Origin: Phlyctochytrium arcticum
Taxonomy: Eukaryota; Chytridiomycota; Chytridiomycetes; Chytridiales; Chytridiaceae
Assembly: GCA_025602905.1 (NCBI GenBank)
Contig: JAHLKI010000013.1
Coordinates: forward strand, 62,001 to 126,000
DNA: 64,000 nt
Direction of reading: 5' to 3'
Below, one piece after another: positions 1-10,278 of this stretch. Position numbers and translations under genes: made by a program. A model generated the notes under the pieces. It did no database searches. It was not told the DNA's origin and saw nothing but the letters and a program-made list of their open reading frames with translations. Each line of letters begins with the position of its first letter. Positions within the stretch are counted from its first letter, which is position 1.

Positions 1-694
1 TGTTGCAATTTAGCGATGCTCTTTTCATGCGCAAAAAATAAGTGCGTTAGAGCACCATCATCGCTGGTTTGGTAGCTAACCGTATATTTGGACTCAGGTT
101 GATTCAGCCCGTCCAACAAGCACTCTATGGCAGATCTGCCCTTTGCTGCTTCCATTTGCTCCAGGGTGCGAAAGTTGCGGATATCCTTGTCAATGACTGG
201 TTGATTCGGAAAGGTCCTGCGGAATGACAGAACAAGCTCTTTCACCGTTGTTCTGGCATGCTGCCTCAGATAATCCTTGTGCTCATCATTGAATTGCCGA
301 TATGCGGCAAATGCAACGGTTGCGGAATTCCCGTGGTTGTGCTCATTGGAGGATTGGTGCAGGTACTGTACCACTTATTCTTGGGACCCTTTAACCCTCT
401 CTTGTCCTGCGCGACATACTGCTGGAATTTGCACCCGCATCGCAGGCTTCCCCGGTTGCGCTTCTTCTGATCCTCTGAGTCTACGGTGGTTTCCTGCTTC
501 TCGCGGACAGATCCCCAACGAGAGCAACGAAGATAGAACTTCTCGTTGTTGCTAGTTCTTGTGAGTGCAATTCCATTTGCTTTGGCTTTAGCCTTGGAAT
601 ACTCGAGAAGCTCGTCAAGAGAATTGAAAGCAATCGCATTAGCTGCCGCACCAGTTTCTGCAGTCGCAGAATCTGTGGACGGTCCAGCGATCAT
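1..694 (-). pseudogene. FAR1/MULE-type transposase N-terminal part, frameshifted and cut by the window edge
   Basis: Read on the minus strand, an ATG at 692-694 opens a frame with a run of Cys and basic residues (YLRCSRW near the start, then a SLRCGCKF motif) typical of the FAR1/WRKY-GCM1 zinc-binding domain found in Mutator-like transposases and their domesticated relatives. After the residues KNKW (plus position about 371) the conserved sequence jumps frame. The continuation, including the hallmark NEHNHG zinc-ligand motif and a later THLFFAH motif typical of the MULE N-terminal region, is open from about 370 down to base 1. One missing base (or two extra) near 370-373 explains the break. 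The DDE catalytic domain would lie to the left of the window. The break could be a real inactivating mutation or a sequencing error. Confidence 0.72.
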
Positions 695-1284
695 GGTGAG
701 CTACAACAAACGGAAGGAAACCCATCCTGTTTAATGCGTCGCCATCGGCGGAAAGACGTAAACTGGGGTTCTTACTTTTAGTGATGCGTTTGGAAAGTGT
801 GTATGTGCAGGTAGATCCTCACGAGGGCGCTGTGCGTCGAGAATCTAGAGATCTCGAGCTGGATAGAGACAGTCGATATTTCAGGTGGCTGTGCGACTGT
901 ACGATTTCTAGCCCGACTGTACGATTCCTAGTCACGGCCTCTCCGCCAGCGTCAAAAGCACTCTCCAGAATCTTTGACCAGCATTGCTGCTACTGGAAAG
1001 CTCCAAAAGATGGCCTACCGGCGCGACATTTCGCTGAACAAGAAGTATGAGTATCAGATTCATTTGTGGTACAAGCTTCTTTGGCGCCATTTTGTAATGG
1101 TTACATCGTGCCAAACGAACATGATTGGCTATTATTTCCCTTCTTTTTTTGCTGCTCCTGAGCAAGAGGCCAGCTGGAGATAAGTATTGGCATTCACACA
1201 GATTGTTTTTGGGCCTATATTCTAACTCGGAATCGAAGGTCAAGCCCATACGGTGTATGCGAAAGCCTCAGGCTGCAAGTCAAG
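695..1284. other. intergenic, no gene seen
   Basis: This stretch separates the divergently oriented transposase fragment and the 947-aa protein gene and presumably holds both upstream regions. Short frames on both strands show no recognisable domain. A decamer-like phrase ending in ctgtacgattcctag is repeated twice around 896-931, which looks like a small local duplication. Confidence 0.5.
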
Positions 1285-4180
1285 ATGAGCGACACCGACG
1301 CGATTCTCGATAGTCCGCGAGTCTGTGAACTGAAGAGGGTGAAGAGGAAATCACAGCGGGTAGTGCTATATGCTGCTGGATGTATGAAGTGTCGGTGCAA
1401 AGAATCTGGGAACTTCTACGTTCGTGATCTTTCGGATATTGCCTTTTTACAATCGCATGGATCGAAGCTGCATTATGATAGCAAGGAGAATTGGATTCTT
1501 CAAGCAGTCTTCTGTAACAGATGCTTCAAGAGCTTTGCTGAGCAGCATCCTGAAAGATTCGGAAGAAGGACATTGGTGGAGGACGAGCCTGCTGTGAGCC
1601 ACCACACTGATGCCGGTACACAAACTGATACTCCTCCCATTACCATTGTCGCAACACTCCCAACTCCCACCCCCAAACCCAAACCCAAACCCATCAACAT
1701 CAAAGAATCCACAAAGTTATTACGCGAAAACCCTTTCACCTCTCCAATGCCGTTTGCAGCCAGTCTGGAGGAGTTTATCGACCATCTCGACTCGAACTGT
1801 GACCAACTGGCAACCAAGATGGCGACTTTTCTCGGGTTTGAGGCCTCTTCATGGAAAACAGATTTGGGTAGACGAAGGCGCGTGATCATGGTGGCGATCG
1901 CAATGCAGGCTGCTAGCTTGCTAGACCATACATCCTCAATTAATTATGTCAAACAGCACGTTCTCACCACCTGCGAATCTCTCACTGACACAGACAAGGA
2001 GCTGTTGTCTGCACTGAACCTGTCATTTGCACCAAGGCACTGGCGGAAAAAGATGATAGTTACCGTGGATCAGAGCAAGGTCGACTTGGAGGCTAGAGTC
2101 GCTAGCGGTGCGGAAGTGATCATTCTCAAACTTGACGATTTTAATCGCGTTCGCGTTCGAGGAAGCCCGGGATCAGCGAACACTTCCAAGTTCTCAGAAG
2201 CATACACCCAGGCTAACCTGGCTGTCAAATTCTATCAGAAGGCTCCACCGAATGTCTCTGAAAACTTTGGTGAAACCCTTGCCCCACTCCCAAGACCAGA
2301 ACAGCCTTACATCGACTTCAGTGTCATGTCGGATCCCACCAAAACTGATGCTGAAGACTTTGTTCTGGCTTCGTTGCCCTCATCCACTCAATACTCATCA
2401 TCACTCAACTATGTTGACCACTTTTTGGAGTCTTTGGATGACCGAAAATTTCGAACACTTTATCAATTCGACCTTTCAACAAAAGCGGCGCAATTGAAAG
2501 ATTTCAAAATTTTCGCTGCCGTCCCCAATAAGATGAAGACCTGGCAGGATGTCCAAACTCTGGTCCAACTCATGATGGATTTTGTCAGAGAATACCCAAA
2601 CGGATGCACGTGGGTAGTAGGGGACTACTACGTGTGGGTCAATGTCCTCAAGGTCATTTGGGGGCAGCCAGGGCGGAGTCTCCGGACAGCGTTGCTCGCG
2701 TGGCCGGACGGCATGCATATCGCCCTCAATGCACAGCAAGGTTTGTGGTAACTGACTTATGGTCTGACAAATTATTAACCGAGCGTCTATAGCTTTGATT
2801 CTTTGGAACTTTGGGCTCTTTATGCCCATTTGGGGTTCCGCTTTCCCAAATTTCACTGTCTCGGTGGTTAAAATGAGGCCGGAAAGGCGGGTGATGCTTC
2901 TCTCGATGATTTTTTTGGCTTGGAATGAATGTCGTCAAGAGATGAAGGCACTGTATGAAACACGCAAAGACCAAATGACAGATGTGCAGCGAACTTTTGT
3001 AGAGGCATTGCTGCGCGTTTTCGACGAGGACCTACCTATGGCACTTGACGCCGGCAATGTTATGGCATCTGGTGATATGGGAAAATACCGTGATGTTTGC
3101 ACGCGTCTCCTCCCATTCTTTATCAGATACGGGAAAAAGAATTATGTCAACATCATCCTATACATTCTCGGCAACCTTCATTACTTCAAGGGTATGAAAA
3201 AGGAGGAGGTTTTGAGAGCCCTCCGCAGCTTCCTCCCCTGGGCAAGCTCGGAAGATCTGGAAGTCTTCCACTCCGTTATTCGTGCCGCCTTGAGACCGTA
3301 TGATTCGGAAAACTCCGCTGTTGTAAACACGATGTTCATTACCGCTGTATCCGACATTGGGGCATCCGCGTTTTTAGCGGAAGCAGCGAAGCAGAACAAG
3401 CTGGAGAAGGAAAGGCGCATCGCCCACTCGCATCTCATGGGCTCCTTTCCTGCCAGCGATGCATCGCGGGGTACCGCAGCAAGTGGACGCGCAACCTATT
3501 ACAATGAACAGCTCGCCACCATGGCCACGTATGTCACCAAAATATTCGAGCGAGTCATGGCGGTCGACGGGAGCTTTTCAATTCAAGGCAGTAAGGAGAA
3601 GCAACACTCGGCCTCGCAAAAGCTCGTGCCGGGTTACCAGCTGATGAGTGATCACAGTCTCACCGACGCCATGGAGGCTAGTCCTCCTAAGCGGAGGAAA
3701 GAGAATGGAACTTTTTCTTTCGTAAAACCGGCTCCTGGGGTCTTGGCATTTATCTCAGAGAGAATTCTGCCTTTGCCTTTTTGGAGTGCGGATTTAAACC
3801 TTGGTTCCATCACGAAGCTGGAGGAATACCGTGCCTATGATTTTGTCAAGCAGCCCGAAGACCGCCAACCCCGCCAACCAGTCGCCGACAATACTCCCAA
3901 TGCCCCGAACCTTGAAGACCGCCAGCCGCTGGGCGACATTACGCCGAAGCCAAACGCGAGCGCTTCAAAAGTCAAGCCGGATAAGATAGAGTGGCTAACC
4001 GTCGACTCTCCAGTTTCTAAAATCATTCCCGCCTGTCATTGCGATTCTTTCCAGCAAGATCCGTGTGAGCATCTCATGCAAGAGATTTGCGTAAAGCATT
4101 GGAAAAGTTGGGTCACCAATTTGGCTTGCACATCTGGAGAAGTCGAGTTGGAAGACGATGATGGCGATGACGAAGAATGA
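1285..4180 (+). CDS. Large orphan protein, weak DUF6589 resemblance, 947 aa
   Basis: Two exons, 1285-2740 and 2793-4180, joined across a 52-nt GT-AG intron with correct phase, give 947 codons. The N-terminus has two CxxC pairs (residues about 33-36 and 77-80), suggesting a zinc ribbon. A low-complexity K-P-x-P stretch follows. The junction region (GDYYVWVN, then WPDGMHIALN) resembles, by eye, the motif block of DUF6589, a family of large proteins of unknown function that is expanded in some fungi and often sits near mobile DNA. The C-terminus has a CHC...C...C cluster and an acidic tail. The gene lies between a broken transposase and a broken retrotransposon, so it may be a captured or domesticated element protein. 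The function is unknown and the family link is tentative. Confidence 0.6.
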
Positions 4181-4809
4181 GGTGAGAATTACCTTTGTAA
4201 ACTACCTTTCCCACATTTCCTGAACAAAAGATACTTCCAGATCTCAAAGTCATCACTCCTCTGCTTCAACCACCTCACATTTGGTCGGTCATTCTTCAAG
4301 CATTATCTCTTTCTCTCTACCCTTACATCCTTTCACATTCACAATCTGTCACTCTTTTATAAATACTTTAATCTGTCCCCTTTATTTCAGCACTTTTCAG
4401 CCCTCTTCTTCTGTTTCACCATCATGTATCAACACAATTTCATTCTTTGCCCCATCAATACTATCTATTGGGGATCTTACCTGCCCCAGAACTTCGTAAA
4501 CACCTTCGTGTTGAAGCAACCCGCTTGGCAGATGACTTATATATGTATATTCAGCAACTATTCAACGTTTCAGCCGCCGAGGCGATGTGCGAAAAAAGTT
4601 AGAGACATCTTTGTGGAAAAGGTGGGGGTCAAGACATCAGATGTTACATGATAAAGACAAAATTGTATATCATTTCCATATGAACTTCATATACAAAATC
4701 ATCTTCAAATACTTGTTAAAAATCGTTACTGCAATCCCGGGCCAGTCGGGAGAAATCTCATATACAAACTTGAAAGAAAAAAAAACTTCGGGTAAAGACT
4801 ATACTTCAT
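4181..4809. other. intergenic, pyrimidine-rich then AT-rich, no gene seen
   Basis: The first half is rich in CT tracts on the plus strand and the second half is AT-rich with a short A-tract near 4779-4787. No coding exon, tRNA or repeat was recognised. It ends at the breakpoint of the rearranged Ty3/gypsy element. Confidence 0.45.
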
Positions 4810-5283
4810 TTAACCATATCTGGGAGGTCCGTCCTGGGAGGACTTGTACTTGGCGACAACCGCAGCCAAAGCGGTGGGAAGCTGACTGGGGTCGAACGCG
4901 TCGGTAGACAAAGCAGTCCCAGCAGCGGACCTGAGTGGCTTTGTAGGGGCGGCAGAAGCCGACAAAGCTGTGGTAGCGCGAGTGACGAGAGAGTGCAGGT
5001 GCATGGTCGGAACGAGGACGGGGTCGGAGGTGGGCATTGCCATAAAGCATTGTTCCGGCTGTTTTCGCAACAAATTGTTAAATTGATTAGCGCTGAGATA
5101 GACCGGGGTGATTTCCGAACGGGTTCTGTCCAAGTCGATACTACAGAGATTTGCAGGGCTAATCTGGTTGTCGGGGGTTGTCTTTGTTGCGGTAGGGATG
5201 ACAATCGTATGGATCTGATTGGTACGAGAGTCGGGCCTTACGATTACATCCTGTTCCGGTTGGTGAGAAGTAGTGACCGAGTT
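4810..5283 (-). pseudogene. Inverted Ty3/gypsy polyprotein fragment (protease-RT linker)
   Basis: The minus strand is open from about 5283 to a TAA at 4810-4812. It reads like the linker that precedes RT in Ty3/gypsy polyproteins: a VYLSANQF motif, a LLRKQPEQCFMAM phrase, then AVVAKYKSSQDGPPRYG, which in intact elements leads directly into the RT start. Here it breaks off at PPRYG. The neighbouring plus strand resumes the same kind of polyprotein only near the end of RT, so this block appears inverted relative to its own element, with roughly 500-600 bp of RT gone. The exact breakpoint, near 5270-5290, cannot be fixed by eye. Confidence 0.75.
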
Positions 5284-6283
5284 ACGCTTGGACCAGTGTA
5301 AATGGGCCCAACCATCGTTGAAATATCTTGGATTTATTGTTGAGTCTCATGGGATTAAACCTGACCCATCCAAGATCGCAGCGATTGAGGCTATCCCTCC
5401 CCCGACCACTCTTGGCGAGCTTCAAACTTTCCTAGGCATGTGCGTCTATTTCCTTCAGCACATAAAAAACTTTGCCCAACTCGCCGCTCCCCTTTACGAG
5501 GCTACTAAGGGTTCTCGCCTCCTTTGGACTACGCAACAGGATTTAGCTTTCCACGAACTCAAGACTGCCCTGACGACCGCACCGGTGTTAGCTCATCCAG
5601 ATTTTACCAAACAGTTCATCGTGGACACCGATGCCTCTGACTGGGCTCTCGGTTGCGCATTGCTTCAAGTGGACGCAAATGGGTTAGAACGTGTGGTCGC
5701 ATATCACTCCCGGAAACTTAATTCACATGAGAGGAACTATCCGATACACGAGAAGGAATTGTTGGCTATTGTGCACGCATTGGGAATCTGGCGCCATTAT
5801 TTAGAAGGCCCAACATTCCTCATCAGAACCGACCACAAGTCGCTCGAACACCTACTTACCCAAAAAACTCTTTCTCGACGGATGGCTCGCTGGGTGATGT
5901 TGCTCACAGAGTACGATTTCGTTATCCAGTATCGTAAAGGAGAACAACAGAAGGTTGCTGATGCGTTGTCACGATTGTTGTGGAAACCCAAAATGTCTGA
6001 GAAGTTGGGCGAACCCGACGAGCTAGAGGCGCACCTGCATGCTCTAACTCCTGTGACGACCAGAACGGCCCAAGTGTGGACACATACGTGGCCGGAGTTA
6101 ATCCAGCAAGTTCTTTTACAATCTCGCCAAGGGACGACCTTCGACTACGACCATGCTGCCTTACTTATCAACCACCTCCCAGTCGACGAAGCAACTAGAA
6201 CACGCTGCAAAACCCACTTACAACGTTTTTCCTTAGATGCCGACGACGCTCTATTGCATGACAACGTTCCTTACGTTCCCTGA
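5273..6283 (+). pseudogene. Ty3/gypsy RT C-terminus plus RNase H
   Basis: The frame starts in the last RT motif (KYLGFIVE, then FLGMCVYF of the connection region). It runs through an RNase H domain with its conserved acidic sites: VDTDASDWALG, the EKELLAIVHAL helix and RTDHKSL, ending KVADALSRL. The stop TGA at 6281-6283 interrupts an otherwise continuous frame into integrase. The same frame continues downstream with PFRAD and the integrase zinc-binding histidine. A single CGA-to-TGA change would account for it. No upstream start exists because the front of pol is rearranged. Confidence 0.9.
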
Positions 6284-7439
6284 CCTTTCCGGGCCGATAC
6301 TATTGTCCAATTTCACAACGATATGGGTCATCTCGGCGGAAAGGCTCTTCGGGACATCATCTCCAACAGAGCCTGGTGGCCGGACTTAGCAACATCGCTT
6401 GCGGCAATCACCACTTCATGTCCCGCCTGCCAAGTCAGTGCCCCCCGCAGCAACAAAGCCAACGCGCCCTTGCATCCTTTACTCCGTCCGGTCCGACCCT
6501 TTTCAAGATGGTCTATGGATTTTATCGGCGTTCTACCCATTACTGCTCGCGGTAACCGTTGGATTCGCACATTTCTCGAACATACCCTGGACTGGCCCGT
6601 CGCCGTGGTACTCAAGGAAGCTACTGCACCATACATCGCGGATGCCCTCTATCACCAAATTTTCCTCGAACACGGCATGCCCGCTGAGTTACTCTCTGAT
6701 CTGGGCAACAATTTCGTGGACGACGTCCTCGCGCATTTTACCGCTAAACACCAGATTCAACATCGGACCACTTCAGCGTACCACCCCAGAACAAACGGTA
6801 GAAACGAAAAGCTCAATGGTCTCCTCGGCGGTATCATCACCAAGTATCTGACTGATTTCCGTTACCCTCCCAACCAGTGGGATTTGTTTGTGCCCATCGC
6901 CCTTTTCGCAGTGCGTACCCGTAAGCACTCAATCACAGGATACTCCCCGTTTTTCCTGAAATATGGTGTCGAGCCTCGGCTTCCTAGTGATTCACTTCCG
7001 CTGCCCTCCGAGTTTCCGCCCACCCCTACGCTTACCCGGGACCGCCTACTCGAATTAATGGACGTCGTCGACGCTCGCGTGCACGCCAACAAACTCGCTC
7101 AGGACCACATGCACAAACTCAAACAGCGTCTTGACACATCTCTTATTTTCCACGAGAGATTCTTGTCAAACGATTTGGTCCTTATTGAAGTCCCCAAGCC
7201 CAAAAGTTCCAAGTCAATCGCTACGGTCCTGTCATTGTCGTCGGCCCCGGCACCTTCCCCGATTCTTACGTCCTCAAGGACCTCGCTGGACAGCAGTTGA
7301 AGGCTCAATATCATGTTAATCAGTTGCGCCGGGCGAACCTTGCCGATGGAGAGCTGCAACGACTGCTGCAAGGCCAAGTCCCCTGGGTCTATCGACCAAA
7401 GACGGAGAAGAGCGACAATAGCGACAATCCGGTATAGTT
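6284..7439 (+). pseudogene. Ty3/gypsy integrase, frameshifted near its C-terminus
   Basis: An HHCC zinc-binding module (FHNDMGHLGG ... SCPACQ) is followed by the integrase core. The DDE residues are visible as D in SMDFIG, D in LLSDLGNNF and E in RTNGRNEKLN. After VLIEVPKPK the frame shifts at 7197-7205. In the shifted frame (AAG TTC CAA onward) the typical C-terminal module appears, with NRYGPVIVV and YHVNQLRRA, to a stop at 7437-7439. The core residues are kept although the reading frame is not, so decay looks recent or the element is mobilised in trans. Confidence 0.88.
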
Positions 7440-7980
7440 TCGATGGCTTACTACTGCGTATTCTCGGCGTATTCTTGTGTCCCTTATCCCCTTCCCTGTT
7501 ATGTTGTATTATGACCTCCCTTTCCTATTTGTATGGGGGCATGTCCTGGATGTGGCTTGGCCCTGCGCCATACCCACGCCACTCCCCTACCTCTTGTATA
7601 GTCCTCCCCGGGACACCCTCTTACTCCCCAGCTAATATATACTTCTCTGACTATACTGCCACCTCAAAACACTCCCCTCACAGTAATAGCAGTGCATTCT
7701 ATTCTTAGCATATATATGGGACTTATGGGACGGACTTTCCTATGGTCCCGTTGGCTAGGGCCGGGATGACGGGACGGGACGTGTAAAGGATGTTGCCTTC
7801 TATGGTCATATCAAGATGCTCGCCTCTTGATCCCCACTCCGATCCTGCGCAGGACATGGGGTGGAATTCTCGTGTCCCCCAGAGATTGCAAGTTACACAC
7901 AAAGTCGGAATGGCGCAGCTCGCATAAGTTGAACGACCGCGAATGTTTGCAAGCAACCCCAACTTGGATCCGCCGCCAAA
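7440..7980. other. Possible 3' LTR remnant and upstream region of the transporter gene
   Basis: After the integrase stop there are about 540 bp without a gene. A TATA-like agctaatatatact at about 7629-7642 and CT-rich flanks would suit an LTR, but no second copy exists in the window, so LTR ends cannot be defined. The last 200 bp, including a cluster of GGGACG-like repeats near 7725-7780, should include the promoter of the transporter that starts at 7981. Confidence 0.35.
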
Positions 7981-9057
7981 ATGCTCCAGGAACTGGCAAT
8001 CTGTGTGATTGGAATATACGGCTGTTTCCTGACCTGGCAGCTCACGCAGGAGGCCGTCACCACTCAGACCTACGGCGGACAAAAGTTTCGCTATTTCGTA
8101 TTTCTCAATGTCGCCCAATCCCTCTGTGCGTCTGTGGTCGGGATCGTTTACTCTAAGCTCCGCAACCGCAGTGTGAGCATCCCCTCAGGCAATGTCCTCA
8201 AGCTCTACCTCCGTTGTGCCATCTTCACCACGATCGCTCCCTTGTTTGGCTACGCCTCGCTCAAACATATCGACTACCCCACCATGATTTTGGGCAAATC
8301 ATGCAAACTTGTGCCGGTTCTACTCATGAATTTCCTCATCTACCGGCGCACTTTTGCTTTGCACAAGTATATTGTAGTGGCTCTCATCACAGTGGGCGTC
8401 TCGCTCTTTATGTTATTGCATAAACAGGAGGATAAACACGGGGCAACTTCGAAACGTCAAGAGCGGGCCAACAGTCTCTATGGGTTGGGCTTGCTGTTGG
8501 TGAATCTGCTCCTGGACGGAGCAACCAATTCCACGCAGGACCAAATCTTTCACAAACACAAAGTGTCTGGATCGTCCATGATGGTATACATGAACCTCAT
8601 CTCGTCTGCAATTATGCTCGTCTACCTGAGTATCTACCCGTACACGACCGAGTTGGGCGATGCGCTGGCGTTTTGTTCGGCCCACCCTCGGATCATTGGC
8701 GACATTCTCCTCTTTGGATTTTGCGGGGCGGTTGGCCAGTGCTTTATCTTTCACACTTTGGAACGCTTTGGGGCCGTCAGTCTGGTGACGGTCACTGTGA
8801 CCCGGAAAATGTTTTCCATTTTGTTGAGTTTCTTTTGGTTCAAGCATGAGGTCACGGGAGGGCAATGGATAGCTGTGCTTGTGGTGTTTTCAGGCATTGG
8901 GTTGGAAGCCTACATGAAACGTGTGGGTTCAACAAAGTCAAAAGTCACAAAGACAACATCTATACTGAAGAACTCAGAAGAGTCGGCACAGAGCACAAAT
9001 CTGGCCGCAAAGACAGGCAAGTCTGTGCCAACAAAGAGAAGAACACGGATAGATTAG
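7981..9057 (+). CDS. HUT1: UDP-galactose transporter of the HUT1/SLC35B1 type, 358 aa
   Basis: An intronless frame from ATG 7981 gives 358 residues with about ten hydrophobic segments and no long soluble domain, as in the nucleotide-sugar transporter/EamA superfamily. The block at residues 99-113, YPTMILGKSCKLVPV, is the signature of the SLC35B/HUT1 branch, as is TLERFGAVSLVTVTVTRKM later. HUT1 proteins sit in the ER membrane and are proposed to carry UDP-galactose or UDP-glucose, or to exchange ATP/ADP (SLC35B1), supporting glycosylation and ER folding. The C-terminal 50 residues are basic and Ser/Thr-rich, with no clear KKxx retrieval signal. It converges with ARL8 downstream. Confidence 0.93.
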   Translation: MLQELAICVIGIYGCFLTWQLTQEAVTTQTYGGQKFRYFVFLNVAQSLCASVVGIVYSKLRNRSVSIPSGNVLKLYLRCAIFTTIAPLFGYASLKHIDYPTMILGKSCKLVPVLLMNFLIYRRTFALHKYIVVALITVGVSLFMLLHKQEDKHGATSKRQERANSLYGLGLLLVNLLLDGATNSTQDQIFHKHKVSGSSMMVYMNLISSAIMLVYLSIYPYTTELGDALAFCSAHPRIIGDILLFGFCGAVGQCFIFHTLERFGAVSLVTVTVTRKMFSILLSFFWFKHEVTGGQWIAVLVVFSGIGLEAYMKRVGSTKSKVTKTTSILKNSEESAQSTNLAAKTGKSVPTKRRTRID

Positions 9058-9282
9058 CAAGGAGAGGATAGAAACTCTAGACAAGATGTGAAGCAGTAAA
9101 GTTTTTATTAAATCTGCAACATGATGTAGCGCACTGGTAATAGGGAGAGCGGCTCGGTTAATGAGTGGTTAAAGTCTCCACTAGGAAGTTGTAATGGATT
9201 AGCAAGTTAAAGTGCCACGCCGCTTCCGTTAATTATGCACAGATTCTATACACACTAAGTAGCAAATTCGAGGAGATGGGGT

Positions 9283-10278
9283 TTATCGCGATGTTGCGTG
9301 TTTGATCAACCAGTTCAAGGTTATGTCAATGTTGTTGGAGTTTTTGGCAGAGATGGAGTAGCAAGCGACCTCCCGAGTAGTTATACTTCGGAGCTCCCTA
9401 AAATACAATAATGTTAAAATCGAGGGTTGGACAAAAGCATCTTGCAAAGCAGGAAAGTTACATGCGGTCGACCACTTGCTCTACGGTCAGGGCATTGGGA
9501 AGATCATTCTTGTTACCGAGCACAAGGATGGGGATGTTGGCAAGCTGTGGTTTCTCGAGAAGTTGATGGAGCTCGGCCTTTGCGGCATTCAGCTTATCAT
9601 GATCCGCCGCGTCGAGCACAAATCTGTCAATAACCGTTATGGGTATGGTATTGTTAAAATAGAAACAGGCATAGTGGTCTTACACAATCGCGTTGACACC
9701 TGATTTAATCACGTAGGTTAATATCTCGCTGCCACAACTCGTTCACGAAAGAACATCTTACCTCGACAGTATCTTTCCCACATACTTCGGAATCTGCATC
9801 AAATATCAAGTTAGCATCAATCGCATGATACTACGCAAAAGGTGCTCTCAAAAGCGCCCTTACCTAGCCTGCCCTCCCAAATCCCACAACTTCATTACCA
9901 CTGCCCCTTTTGTAACTTTCCTAGAATCTGTCGCATTAGAAAACTGCCTTTGCGCACCCATTCCCGCTATCGCTTACCGCATGTTGAACCCAACAGTTGG
10001 GATCATATCCTCGGTGAATTGTCCATTCTAAGAGTATATCTGTTTAGGCACCCTTCCTATCGATCAAAGACACGCCAAAGCGGTACATACAGCTATCACA
10101 TTCACTAGTGTAGTCTTTCCAGAGTTCTGCAAGCCTACGAGGGTCAACTCCATCTCTGGCAACCAATTCAGGTTAATAAACCGCAAGTGTTTGCTCTAAT
10201 AAGAGACATCGGAGACGGACCTTGCTTCCAAAACAGACTTCGCAGCCAGCTCAGGAACGCTGATACTATAGACGCCAT
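9283..10278 (-). CDS. ARL8: ARL8-type lysosomal/vacuolar small GTPase, 184 aa, eight exons
   Basis: Eight minus-strand exons join in phase: 10278-10221, 10155-10091, 10027-9978, 9920-9864, 9793-9762, 9699-9684, 9623-9462, 9397-9283. They give 184 residues, matching animal ARL8A/B (186). G1 is GLQNSGKTT (residues about 27-35), switch II lies in [14 protein letters not shown], and G4 is GNKNDLP. The N-terminal amphipathic helix ([10 protein letters not shown]) has no myristoylated Gly2, as expected for ARL8, which is membrane-anchored by N-acetylation and this helix. C-terminal [17 protein letters not shown] is also ARL8-like. In animals ARL8 recruits effectors that move and fuse lysosomes. The 16-nt exon is unusually small. 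No frame longer than about 85 codons reveals this gene, so simple ORF callers would miss it. Confidence 0.93.

Larger units (their letters stand above)
4810..7439 (+). mobile_element. Degenerate, internally rearranged Ty3/gypsy LTR retrotransposon
   Basis: The segment holds pieces of a Ty3/gypsy polyprotein in the order inverted protease-RT linker (4810 to about 5283, minus), then RT C-terminus, RNase H and integrase (about 5273-7439, plus). Most of the RT palm is missing between them. The plus-strand part carries an in-frame TGA at 6281-6283 and a frameshift near 7197-7205. No gag was seen, and no LTR pair could be matched because the 5' end is lost. The element is certainly non-autonomous as it stands. 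The Ty3 order (RT-RNase H before integrase) is clear, which excludes Ty1/copia. Confidence 0.9.
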
